Assembly: GCA_017883615.1 (NCBI GenBank)
Contig: JADGNF010000034.1
Location: 60,893-124,892, forward strand
Source: Candidatus Bathyarchaeota archaeon
Lineage (GTDB): Archaea; Thermoproteota; Bathyarchaeia; Bathyarchaeales; Bathycorpusculaceae
Length of the DNA: 64,000 nt
Direction: 5' to 3'
Position numbers and translations under genes: made by a program. Under the pieces are notes generated by a model, which saw only the letters and a list, made by a program, of their open reading frames with translations, did not search any database and was not told where the DNA came from. The stretch's first letter is position 1; each line of letters opens with the position of its first letter. Below, piece after piece: positions 7,746 to 15,437 of the stretch.

Positions 7746-8669
7746 GTGTTGGAAAAACACCCAAACGATTTAAACAGATTAAGAAAAGTATCAATAATAT
7801 TGGTTCTTCTAAGCATATTAACTCTTTCAGCAGCAACGATGGTGCCTTCGGCGAAAGCAGGTCCGAGTTTGTCGCTGAATCCGTCTGCCGGTGCATCAGG
7901 TCCATACCTGTATGTAAGTGCTTCCGGCTTCGGGTTTGCTCCAAACAGCCAAGTGACCCTCTCTGTATTTAACGTACAGCTAGCAAAAGTTCAAGCGAGC
8001 TCCGATTTCGGCTCAATGCAAAAGACGTTTCTAATGCCTATTTCGTCTCCGGGCTCATATACAATTACAGCAACCGACGATCAAGGCAACACTGCCCAAG
8101 CACAGTTTCTAGTTCTTGGAGGTTCAGGTAGCACGCCTACTCCTGCAAGTCCACCCCCCACTCAATCAACATCTAACCCTACCACAGCACCTACCCAGTC
8201 TGGTCCGACACCGACTCCATATAATTTTGCCACTGTAAAACCCAGCTCGACTCCAATCCAAGGCGAAGGCTTCTGGTCCCCTACGATGATTGGCGTAGTT
8301 ATAGCGATTGTTGTTGTGGCCGTTTTGGTTCCTTCGGCTTTCTTCTTTATGAGACGAGGTGGTGGAAGGAAGGAGTTGACGGATGAGGCACCTCCAGCCT
8401 ACCCAACTTACGGACCTTCGCCTCCCGCAGCGGGTCCACAATACAATGCTCCATCATACGGCCAGCCAGCCTTCAGAACACCAGCGCCCTCAAGATATCA
8501 GTCATCAAGTTACAGCCAAAATCTAACGCGGCCAACCATGAGTCGTCCCGGAATGCCCTCCAGTTACGGGGCGGCTTCGTCTGGTGCCATGAGGGTTTGT
8601 CCACGCTGCAGACACTCAGTCAAAGATTACTACAGCATCTGTCCATATTGCCGCAATAAGCTAAAGTAG
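7746..8669 (+). CDS. Membrane-anchored surface protein with beta-sandwich domain and cytoplasmic zinc ribbon
   Basis: A 307-residue type I membrane protein. Residues about 14-38 form a signal peptide (hydrophobic core then A-K-A). Residues about 40-125 look like an Ig/IPT-type beta sandwich (P-S-A-G-A-S-G, G-S-Y-T-I-T-A-T-D-D-Q-G-N). A Pro/Thr/Ser-rich stalk precedes a transmembrane helix near residues 180-203 (V-V-I-A-I-V-V-V-A-V-L-V), a basic stop-transfer, a Tyr/Pro/Gly-rich cytoplasmic stretch and a zinc ribbon (C-P-R-C..C-P-Y-C) at the C-terminus. The start is GTG 7746 or the next TTG. An outside-in sensing or anchoring role next to the SPFH cluster is inference. Confidence 0.7.
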   Translation: MLEKHPNDLNRLRKVSIILVLLSILTLSAATMVPSAKAGPSLSLNPSAGASGPYLYVSASGFGFAPNSQVTLSVFNVQLAKVQASSDFGSMQKTFLMPISSPGSYTITATDDQGNTAQAQFLVLGGSGSTPTPASPPPTQSTSNPTTAPTQSGPTPTPYNFATVKPSSTPIQGEGFWSPTMIGVVIAIVVVAVLVPSAFFFMRRGGGRKELTDEAPPAYPTYGPSPPAAGPQYNAPSYGQPAFRTPAPSRYQSSSYSQNLTRPTMSRPGMPSSYGAASSGAMRVCPRCRHSVKDYYSICPYCRNKLK

Positions 8670-8725
8670 AACTACTTAGCCTCTCAGCGTCTTTGTTTCC
8701 AACGCGGCTGACGGCTGAAGAAACC

Positions 8726-8752
8726 TAGAGGGTTTTCCCTCTAAACATTTTT
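8726..8752 (+). terminator. Perfect hairpin followed by T-rich bases
   Basis: TAGAGGG (8726-8732), loop TTTT, CCCTCTA (8737-8743), then a T-run near 8748-8752. It lies between the surface protein and lysS, so it is either a terminator for the former or a leader hairpin for the latter. Confidence 0.45.
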
Positions 8753-8790
8753 CTATACCTGTGCACAGTCAGATTGCAGAAGGCACTGTT

Positions 8791-10422
8791 ATGAGCGAAG
8801 AAACCGTTGGACATGGTACATGGTACGATTTGATGGCGAAGAAAGTCATCGACCGAGAACGTCAACTTGGCAGAAACATGGATACGGTGCGAACAGAAAT
8901 GGGGCTTGGCGCGTCAGGATTCCCACATATCGGCAGCTTAGGCGACGCTTCCCGCAGCTACGCCGTCACTTTAGCACTCAAAGACATTAACATAAACTCT
9001 GAGTTGATCGCTTACTGCGACGACAAGGACGGTTTGCGCAAAGTTCCCGCAGGTCTCTCCAAAGACATGGAGAAATATCTGGGCTATTCGGTGTCGAGTA
9101 TTCCGGACCCATTTGGTTGCCATGAAAGCTACGGCAAACATATGAGTTCTCTCCTACTCGAGGCATTGGACAAGTGCGGCATAGAATACAAGTATTATTC
9201 GGCCAAAGAAGTCTACGAAAAAGGCTTGCTTTTAGATGAAATCCGCATGATTCTTACTAACGCCAAAAAAGTCGGCGACATCGTAAAAGAAGAAGTAGGA
9301 CAAGAAACATACACAGAAGTGTTGCCGTTTTTTGCGGTCTGCGAAAAATGCGGTCACCTCTACACAACACGCGCCTACAAGTTTAACCCAAAAACTGACA
9401 AGGTCTCCTACAAATGTGAAGGCCTCGAAATTCGGGGCAAACTCATTGCTGGCTGCGGCCACGAGGGCGAAGTGGACATTAAAAGCGGTGAAGGCAAATT
9501 AACTTGGAAAAGCGAATTCGCCGCCCGCTGGAAAGCACTTGATATCAGGTTTGAGGCTTTCGGCAAAGACATCGCCGACTCCGTGCGTATAAACGACCGC
9601 ATCAGCCGCGAGGTTCTTGGGTTTGAGCCTCCGAGCCACGCCCGATACGAAATGTTTCTCGACAAAGGCGGGAAGAAAATCAGCAAGTCCGCTGGAAACG
9701 TATTCACGCCTCAGGTGTGGTTCCGTTATGGCTCTCCACAGTCACTGCTACTGCTCATGCTGAAGCGGTTCGTGGGCACCCGCACCTTGGACGTTTCGGA
9801 TATTCCCGCATACATGAATGAGCTGGATTATCTTGAGGACATATACTTTGGCAAAAAACAGGTCACCGAGAAAGAAGCCACCCGCCTCAGGGGGCTGTTC
9901 CTGTATTGTTGTGTCATGAAGCCACCGGTGAAACCCAGCGTGCATGTGCCATACAATTTGATGGCGTTTCTGGCGAAAATGGCGCCCAAAGACTGCCTAG
10001 AACAATTCATCGCAGAAAAACTGCAAAGCTATGGATACCTCCCCAAAAACCAGCCTCCACAGCTTGACGAAAACCTCAAACGGCGTATGCAGTACGCTTC
10101 TAACTGGAGCCTAGACTTTGAGGAAATCAAGGAAACACCCGTTGCCCTCTCGGGACCCGAGATAAAAGCCGTCACATTATTCGTAGAAGTGCTAGACACA
10201 ACAGAAGACCCAGACGCAATACAGAACGGCATATTTAACGCAGCCAAAAACAACGGAATTCAGCCGCGCGACTTCTTTAGGGTGCTCTACACGATTCTGA
10301 TGGGCGCGCCGCAGGGACCTAAACTGGGACCCTACGTGCTGGCTATGGGAAAACAAAACGTGGTTGCTGCGTTGCAGCGGGCATTAAGCCGCGCTTCCGA
10401 AGAAACCGAGAAGGCCGCTTAA
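8791..10422 (+). CDS. lysS: Lysyl-tRNA synthetase, class I
   Basis: A 543-residue enzyme charging tRNA-Lys. It is the archaeal class I form: a HIGH-type motif P-H-I-G near residues 45-48 and a KMSKS-type motif K-I-S-K-S-A-G-N near residue 296. A zinc-binding insertion carries C-E-K-C-G-H and C-G-H-E. The length is normal for class I LysRS. I chose ATG 8791 (M-S-E-E) because the longer GTG start at 8761 adds a poor N-terminus. No class II LysRS is visible in this window. The gene appears monocistronic. Confidence 0.93.
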   Translation: MSEETVGHGTWYDLMAKKVIDRERQLGRNMDTVRTEMGLGASGFPHIGSLGDASRSYAVTLALKDININSELIAYCDDKDGLRKVPAGLSKDMEKYLGYSVSSIPDPFGCHESYGKHMSSLLLEALDKCGIEYKYYSAKEVYEKGLLLDEIRMILTNAKKVGDIVKEEVGQETYTEVLPFFAVCEKCGHLYTTRAYKFNPKTDKVSYKCEGLEIRGKLIAGCGHEGEVDIKSGEGKLTWKSEFAARWKALDIRFEAFGKDIADSVRINDRISREVLGFEPPSHARYEMFLDKGGKKISKSAGNVFTPQVWFRYGSPQSLLLLMLKRFVGTRTLDVSDIPAYMNELDYLEDIYFGKKQVTEKEATRLRGLFLYCCVMKPPVKPSVHVPYNLMAFLAKMAPKDCLEQFIAEKLQSYGYLPKNQPPQLDENLKRRMQYASNWSLDFEEIKETPVALSGPEIKAVTLFVEVLDTTEDPDAIQNGIFNAAKNNGIQPRDFFRVLYTILMGAPQGPKLGPYVLAMGKQNVVAALQRALSRASEETEKAA

Positions 10423-10440
10423 CCAACCTTTTCCTTTTTG

Positions 10441-11349
10441 TTATTTCTTTTCAAGGACCGCAGCGAACTTCATGTAGCAGGCGGGGTCGACTTTTTTCTG
10501 GTTCTCCAAGGCGTAGATTGTTATGTTGAAGGCGTTTGCGTTGTTTCTTATTCTCGAACCAAAGTGTGGCACATCGTAGAAGCGATTGTGCCTGCTGGAC
10601 CATCCCTTCACACAGTAGAGTGTAGCATCTTTTTCGAAAGGTATGCCGCCTCTTGGCATGGCTGCGGGGTTAGTCTGCACCGCATACTGACTGAACATGT
10701 ATAAGGGAAGAATGCACAGTTTGCCACCCTTGCGCAGAATTCTGCTGGCTTCCCCAATGAATTTTACGTCTGAGTTCTGCTCGAAATGCTCAAACGAACA
10801 GTGCAGCCCAATTTTAGTGGCGAATCCAGCTTCAAGGGGCATGTCACAAGCGTCTCCACCGATGACGTTGCCGCGAACTGCCCGCGGGAACATGATATCT
10901 TGCCTGAAAGTTGTGGCACCGAAGATTTTGTGGTAGATTTCGGGTGCGGGGGAATCTGCGCTGCCAACGTCGACGTAAACGTCATCTTTGTTGAATTCCA
11001 GAAGCTTTGAAGCGAGGTAGTGTTCGAGGGTTTTCTCGACGAAGTTGTGGGCTCCGCCACCGCCAGCCACTCGGTAATTGGGAAAAGTCTGGTAAGCTGC
11101 TTTGTCCAGATAGCTCTGGTAGTCATCTACATCTATGGGGTACGTTTCCACGCTGAAGCCGTTTTCTTTTAACCCAGCAAGAACTTGCTGGTGCACTTTT
11201 AGATAGTCATGTGGCACTGCACCCCTCACTTTCGGATTGCGCAATCCGCTGTAGTAGAATTCCCAGAGAAAGCGCTCCTTAAACGCGGACACCATAAACG
11301 AATACATCGCGGTTGTGTGACGGACGGATTTTTCGGCTTTCACAGACAT
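10441..11349 (-). CDS. SAM-dependent class I methyltransferase
   Basis: A 302-residue protein with a Rossmann methyltransferase fold. Motif I is V-D-V-G-S-A-D-S-P near the middle, followed by a motif II-like G-D-A-C-D-M-P, a C-S-F-E-H-F motif and I-L-R-K-G-G-K-L-C-I after it (type 11 pattern). The N-terminal 100 residues are an extra helical domain. The methyl acceptor is unknown. The ATG at 11349 is chosen because A-G-G-T-G-A precedes it; a longer frame starts at 11421. The gene is divergent from the tRNA-Arg gene. Confidence 0.75.
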   Translation of the reverse strand: MSVKAEKSVRHTTAMYSFMVSAFKERFLWEFYYSGLRNPKVRGAVPHDYLKVHQQVLAGLKENGFSVETYPIDVDDYQSYLDKAAYQTFPNYRVAGGGGAHNFVEKTLEHYLASKLLEFNKDDVYVDVGSADSPAPEIYHKIFGATTFRQDIMFPRAVRGNVIGGDACDMPLEAGFATKIGLHCSFEHFEQNSDVKFIGEASRILRKGGKLCILPLYMFSQYAVQTNPAAMPRGGIPFEKDATLYCVKGWSSRHNRFYDVPHFGSRIRNNANAFNITIYALENQKKVDPACYMKFAAVLEKK

Positions 11350-11488
11350 GGGACTCACCTGAGGTTGCCAAGAAATACTCTTTGTCTTCTTAATAGTTTT
11401 GGGGTCGCCGACATAGACCACTATTCTTAAGTTTGAGCAAAGTATTTACTATTCTGCCCCCAGTTTCTGAGGGTAAAAACGCCATCAG

Positions 11489-11567
11489 GGGCTCGTCGTC
11501 TAGTACGGACTAGGGCACCGGCCTGCGGAGCCGGATCTCCAGGGTTCAAATCCCTGCGGGCCCGCCA
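11489..11567 (+). tRNA. tRNA-Arg (anticodon GCG), CCA encoded
   Basis: A full cloverleaf can be drawn. The acceptor stem is GGGCTCG/CGGGCCC with one G-U pair. The anticodon arm is CCGGC-CTGCGGA-GCCGG with anticodon GCG at 11525-11527. The T arm is CAGGG-TTCAAAT-CCCTG, with discriminator G and encoded CCA at 11565-11567. The D loop contains the GG pair. No intron. A TATA-like T-A-T-T-T-A-C-T-A lies about 40 bases upstream. Confidence 0.95.
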
Positions 11568-11651
11568 TTCCTTTTCCAGTTATCCTTTCAATTGTTGACA
11601 ATTATTCTCTTCAATAAGTAAACCCATCATTTTTGGGGCCTAATATTCAAT

Positions 11652-11735
11652 CTATGCAGCAGAGGGGGAGGGGGGGTAGGTTCTCAGGGCTGTTTTTGAC
11701 GAAAAAAGGTAGAGGATATGGGTCGCTATTGGCTG
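11652..11735 (+). repeat. Intergenic repeat element (copy 1) with G-rich core
   Basis: Between tRNA-Arg and the Lrp-like gene this stretch has TCTATGCAG, then a G5-A-G7 tract (11664-11676), TAGGTTC, CTGTTTTT, AAAAAAGGTAGAGGATA and GGGTCGCTATTGGC. The same blocks, partly in a different order, occur on the minus strand around 63590-63690. The G-tract could form a quadruplex with the later GGG at 11687-11689. No reading frame is convincing here. Confidence 0.45.
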
Positions 11736-11836
11736 ATTTCCTGTCCAAAAACATTTGAAAACGCTAAGATATAAGAGCAGTCGTAAGTGTTGGGGGCTTA
11801 AATCTTTAAAGCCAAAGCCTCCAATAGATTGGTCTG

Positions 11837-12757
11837 GTGAACATGGATAAGACCGACATGAGTCTCCTTATGCTGCTTTCCGCGAACTCCAGGCTCTCCT
11901 ACGCTGAACTGGCTGAGAAACTGAACCTTTCCGTTAACGCTGTCCACAAACGCATCCAATTGATGATTGAAACCGGTGTGATCCGCAAGTTTACCGCAAA
12001 GGTCAGCATCCTTGCCTCGAAAGCAATTGTCGTTTTTATTTCGGGTACTTCGCAGCTGGGTTCTTTTCAGGATTTGCCCGACAAACTCAAAACTCAGGAA
12101 AGCATCTACTGGCTGGCGGTAGGCGGCGGCAAGTATCTCTACATTGGCGCATACCTCAAAAGCCTAAACGAAGCTGAAGACTTAGTGAGCTTCGTAAAGC
12201 GAGTGGCAGGGATCCCAGAACCTTCAATTGGGATCATGGCATCCGCGGCGACCCCCACCCCATTCATGCCTAACCTTAAACCCGCAGACTTGGAGCTCTG
12301 CGACTTGGACCTTCGAATCATACGCAGCCTAAAAGACGACTCACGCAAAGCCGTTTCCGATGTGGCAGCTGAACTGGGTGTTTCCGCCAAGACTGTTCGC
12401 CGCAGACTCGAACGCATGGTGAAAAACAACCTCGTGGAACTAGGTTTGGAATGGTACCCCGATAAATCCAACGACATAATCACGCTTGTCGATGTCCATT
12501 TGAAACCTGAAGTAGACCTTGGTGTAGCGACTTTCCAGATTCTCCGCAAGTACGCGCCAAACACGCTGTTCTTTTGGTGTTTCGTGAACGTTCCCAACAC
12601 TGTGACTTACACGGTTTGGACCAACAGCATGAATGAGCTCCAGAGTCTGCGGGAAAGCTTGGAGAAAGAATCCGGGGTCACATCTGTCGTTCCAAATATT
12701 TTGTACACGGGCTACATTTTCGAGACATGGCGCGACCAGCTGGTCCAGAAGCCATAG
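11837..12757 (+). CDS. Lrp/AsnC-like transcriptional regulator with two winged helices
   Basis: A 306-residue regulator built as a tandem. A first HTH is at residues 5-55 (A-E-L-A-E-K-L-N-L-S-V-N-A-V-H-K-R-I), followed by an effector-like alpha/beta domain. A second HTH is near residues 155-200 (V-A-A-E-L-G-V-S-A-K-T-V-R-R-R-L) with a second alpha/beta domain. Ordinary Lrp proteins have one unit of about 150 residues, so this is a duplicated form. The start is GTG 11837 or ATG 11843. The target is unknown; the adjacent broken ABC transporter is a candidate by position only. Confidence 0.75.
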   Translation: MNMDKTDMSLLMLLSANSRLSYAELAEKLNLSVNAVHKRIQLMIETGVIRKFTAKVSILASKAIVVFISGTSQLGSFQDLPDKLKTQESIYWLAVGGGKYLYIGAYLKSLNEAEDLVSFVKRVAGIPEPSIGIMASAATPTPFMPNLKPADLELCDLDLRIIRSLKDDSRKAVSDVAAELGVSAKTVRRRLERMVKNNLVELGLEWYPDKSNDIITLVDVHLKPEVDLGVATFQILRKYAPNTLFFWCFVNVPNTVTYTVWTNSMNELQSLRESLEKESGVTSVVPNILYTGYIFETWRDQLVQKP

Positions 12758-12896
12758 AGCTGTTTCCTCAACCCCGCATGGGATAAAATGCCCCTTCAGA
12801 GGCAGTTTTTGGCTTCTTTTTGCATCCGTTGGTTGACATGAAACTAAATTCTCCCATAACAAAGTTCATTCAGACAACTAACTGGAGTGACCAAGC

Positions 12897-13639
12897 ATGA
12901 ACGAATCGGCCATACAAATTGAGCATCTAGGCAAAAAATACCAAGACGTAACGCCTTAGACGGCATCTCCTTACAAATTGCCAGGGGGGAACTTTTCGGG
13001 CTTTTGGGTCCGAACGGCGCAGGAAAAACCACAACCATAAACATTCTTTGCGGTCACTTAAAACCCACTGATGGAAAGGCCAACATATGCGGATACGATG
13101 TGCAAAAGGACACGGCGAAAGTCAAGGAACTAATCGGAGTTTGCGTCTAAGAAACCGCCATTTATCCGTACTTGACGAGCGCGGAGAACGTGGACCTATT
13201 CGGAGACCTATATGCGGTCGACAAAGCCCAGCTTGTGACGAGACGAGAAAACCTGCTAGATAAGATGGGTCTCTCGGAAGATGCGAAGCGTCGGGCAGGA
13301 AAGTACAGCGGCGGCATGAAACGTCGCCTAAGTCTTATACTCGCCTTGATCAACGACCCTCAAATTGCGTTCCTCGACGAACCCACAGTCGCTATGGACC
13401 CTCAGAGCCGCCACTCTGTTTGGGACTTCCTCAAAGAACTGAAAAAAGAAAACAAAACGATCATTTTGACGACGCACTACATGGAGGAAGCGGAGGAACT
13501 CTGCGACCGGGTCGGAATAATCGACCACGGCAAACTCATTGCGTTAGGCACCCCTAAAGAACTCGTTTCCCAAAACCAAGTGAAGAACCTTGAAGAGGTC
13601 TTCATAAAATTGACAGGAAGAAAAATCAGGGAGGAATAG
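12897..13639 (+). pseudogene. ABC transporter ATP-binding subunit, disrupted by a frameshift and a stop
   Basis: Remains of a drug/ABC-2-type ATPase. Frame 1 starts at ATG 12897 after G-G-A-G and runs M-N-E-S-A-I-Q-I-E-H-L-G-K-K-Y-Q-D-V, then hits TAG at 12957. Removing one-base loss near 12950 restores N-A-L-D-G-I-S-L and Walker A G-P-N-G-A-G-K-T-T-T. That frame stops again at TAA 13148-13150, where family members have Gln in C-x-Q-E-x-A-I-Y-P. The remainder is intact: signature Y-S-G-G-M-K-R-R (near 13300) and Walker B I-A-F-L-D-E-P. Walker A is thus separated from the signature motif. Two lesions make a simple read error less likely. The partner permease begins two bases after the stop. 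Confidence 0.8.
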
Positions 13640-13641
13640 GC

Positions 13642-14799
13642 ATGAAAGCACAACGCATTTTGGCTCTAACCAAGAAAGAAATCAAAAAAACCATCCGCGA
13701 ACCTGCGGTTCTGTTCATGATTTTCATATTCCCAATCGTGTTCGTCTTCGCATTTGGAGCCTCATTTGGCGGCGTCGGAGCGGGGCAACCCCTCTATAAT
13801 GTGGGCGTAGTCAACTTGGACCAAGACAACTCGGTGAACGCTTCACAAACGCTTCTCACCGCATTGTCCGATACAAAAATCATTAACCTCCACCTGTACA
13901 ATGACAACCAAACCGCCCAAAACGCCCTTTCGCAGGGCAGCATCCAAGCAATAATGATCATCCCAGTGGACTTCAGTCAAAGCTACGGATCTTATCAAGC
14001 TGCACCCGGCAACCCAAACGTGTGGACCAACGCCACCATCAGCTTGTACCTAGACAAGGGCTCAATCACGGCAACCCAAGCAATACCACCCATCATCCAA
14101 CAAACGCTCACCGCAATTGCGGGACAAGCCCAGCAGACGCCCCAAAACTCATTCCAGTTGCAGATAGCATCGCTGGTTAACGTTGAAGCACATTCTGCAC
14201 TCGACTTTATTGCCCCCGGCATGTTCACATTCGCTTCGATATTCCTCATCATGATGGTTGGGCAATCTTTCGCAAACGACCGAGAAAACGGCATGATGAA
14301 ACGCATCCGCATCACACCCACCACGCCCACGGAATTCATGACTGGCCAAGTACTCAGCTACATGGGCATCGCCCTGATTCAGGCTACGCTAGTGTTTGTT
14401 ATGACTTATGCGTTAGGCTTCAGACCAAACGTCGACGGATCCGTCTACGCCTTCGCTTTCATTCTCGTGCTGGTGTTCTCGCTGTCCAACGTAGGCTTCG
14501 GCTTAATCACCGCAACCCTTGCCAAATCTGCCAGCGCCGCAACCGGCCTAAGTTTCTTATTCGTGCTTCCGCAACTGTTCCTAGGAACGTTTGTCGGCGC
14601 ATCTCTCAGCTCAAGTGCACAAGTCGCCGGCAAATTCGTGCCAAGCTACTACGTCACCGACGCTTTGACCTCGCTATTCCTCAGAGGCGCATCTATCGCC
14701 AGCCCCGCGGTCCTGCTCGACTTAGCTGCGGTGTCCATTTCCTGCGTCGCCATCTTAGGCATTGGAATTGCGCTCTATGCAAAATACTACAAAATCTAA
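13642..14799 (+). CDS. ABC-2 type transporter permease
   Basis: A 385-residue membrane protein. The N-terminal helix (V-L-F-M-I-F-I-F-P-I-V-F-V-F-A-F-G) is followed by a large extracytoplasmic domain of about 170 residues and then five helices in the C-terminal half, the ABC2_membrane architecture. It contains the family's N-D-R-E-N-G-M-M-K-R-I-R-I-T-P-T coupling region before the helices. It is complete, but its own ATPase directly upstream is disrupted, so it may be inactive or may use an ATPase encoded elsewhere. Confidence 0.85.
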   Translation: MKAQRILALTKKEIKKTIREPAVLFMIFIFPIVFVFAFGASFGGVGAGQPLYNVGVVNLDQDNSVNASQTLLTALSDTKIINLHLYNDNQTAQNALSQGSIQAIMIIPVDFSQSYGSYQAAPGNPNVWTNATISLYLDKGSITATQAIPPIIQQTLTAIAGQAQQTPQNSFQLQIASLVNVEAHSALDFIAPGMFTFASIFLIMMVGQSFANDRENGMMKRIRITPTTPTEFMTGQVLSYMGIALIQATLVFVMTYALGFRPNVDGSVYAFAFILVLVFSLSNVGFGLITATLAKSASAATGLSFLFVLPQLFLGTFVGASLSSSAQVAGKFVPSYYVTDALTSLFLRGASIASPAVLLDLAAVSISCVAILGIGIALYAKYYKI

Positions 14800-15184
14800 A
14801 CTGTGCGGTGAACCAAACTTGATCACAGATAAGCGCATAGATACCACAGCTCTCGCACAAGAAGCAAACGCATCCACGAGCAAAGAAGCGTATCAGCTGC
14901 TCGAAAAAACCTTGGCATACCGGATCGGCGTCGGCGCGAGGGCAAACTCGCCTTCCTCTTCCTTTTTCGTGGAAATAGTCATCAACTTGTCAATTGAAAA
15001 TGGCGCGGTAGATCTGTCGCGGCTGGAAAGAATCTTGGCTTGCCTGAAGGCGCTAAAATCAAGTGGATACTCGCTGACATATGACGCTGGCGGTTGGATT
15101 TCATGCGAAACATCAAATGCAGTAGAGGACCCGAACGAGGAATACTGCAAGATTAAGACATTGATCAATGCAGCAAGCATATGA
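14777..15184 (+). CDS. Hypothetical protein overlapping the ABC permease end
   Basis: 135 residues from ATG 14777, overlapping the permease 3' end by 23 bases in another frame. It has a helical N-terminus, a V-E-I-V-I-N-L-S-I-E-N-G strand region and a helix R-L-E-R-I-L-A-C-L-K-A-L-K followed by S-G-Y-S-L-T-Y-D-A-G-G-W-I-S-C-E. The composition looks like a small soluble alpha/beta protein. It is not recognised. The opposite-strand frame here is less protein-like. Confidence 0.5.
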   Translation: MQNTTKSKLCGEPNLITDKRIDTTALAQEANASTSKEAYQLLEKTLAYRIGVGARANSPSSSFFVEIVINLSIENGAVDLSRLERILACLKALKSSGYSLTYDAGGWISCETSNAVEDPNEEYCKIKTLINAASI

Positions 15185-15437
15185 TACTGCCAATTCCACC
15201 TTTTCCTGCTTTTCCTTTGCTTAAGGCGTTCACAATCAGATAGCAGCCAATCAACCTTCTCTAAAGAAAGTTTTAGGCTTAAGTACCCAGTTATCCGCAA
15301 TTCTTTTTCGCTATTTATAGTTTAAATAAGGGGGCTATAGACAAAAAATCGCAACAGACCCCAAATCATTCAAAGGCTCCTTATCGCAAGTTAAATAACC
15401 AAGCAACTCTAAAAGTGAATTGACTTGGTGACCTCGC

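Noticed and set aside
10438..10704. 88-residue plus-strand frame opposite the methyltransferase
   Set aside because: Antisense shadow of a clear methyltransferase gene.
11664..11689. G-tract as proof of a functional G-quadruplex
   Set aside because: Only three separated G runs are present unless the G7 tract is split; it is noted as part of the repeat only.
13148..13150. Stop codon in the ABC ATPase as a recoded amino acid
   Set aside because: It is TAA, which is not used for pyrrolysine, and a separate frameshift lies upstream.
14893..15300. 135-residue minus-strand frame opposite the small gene after the ABC permease
   Set aside because: It is antisense to a more protein-like plus-strand frame, contains no motif and has an unnatural composition.
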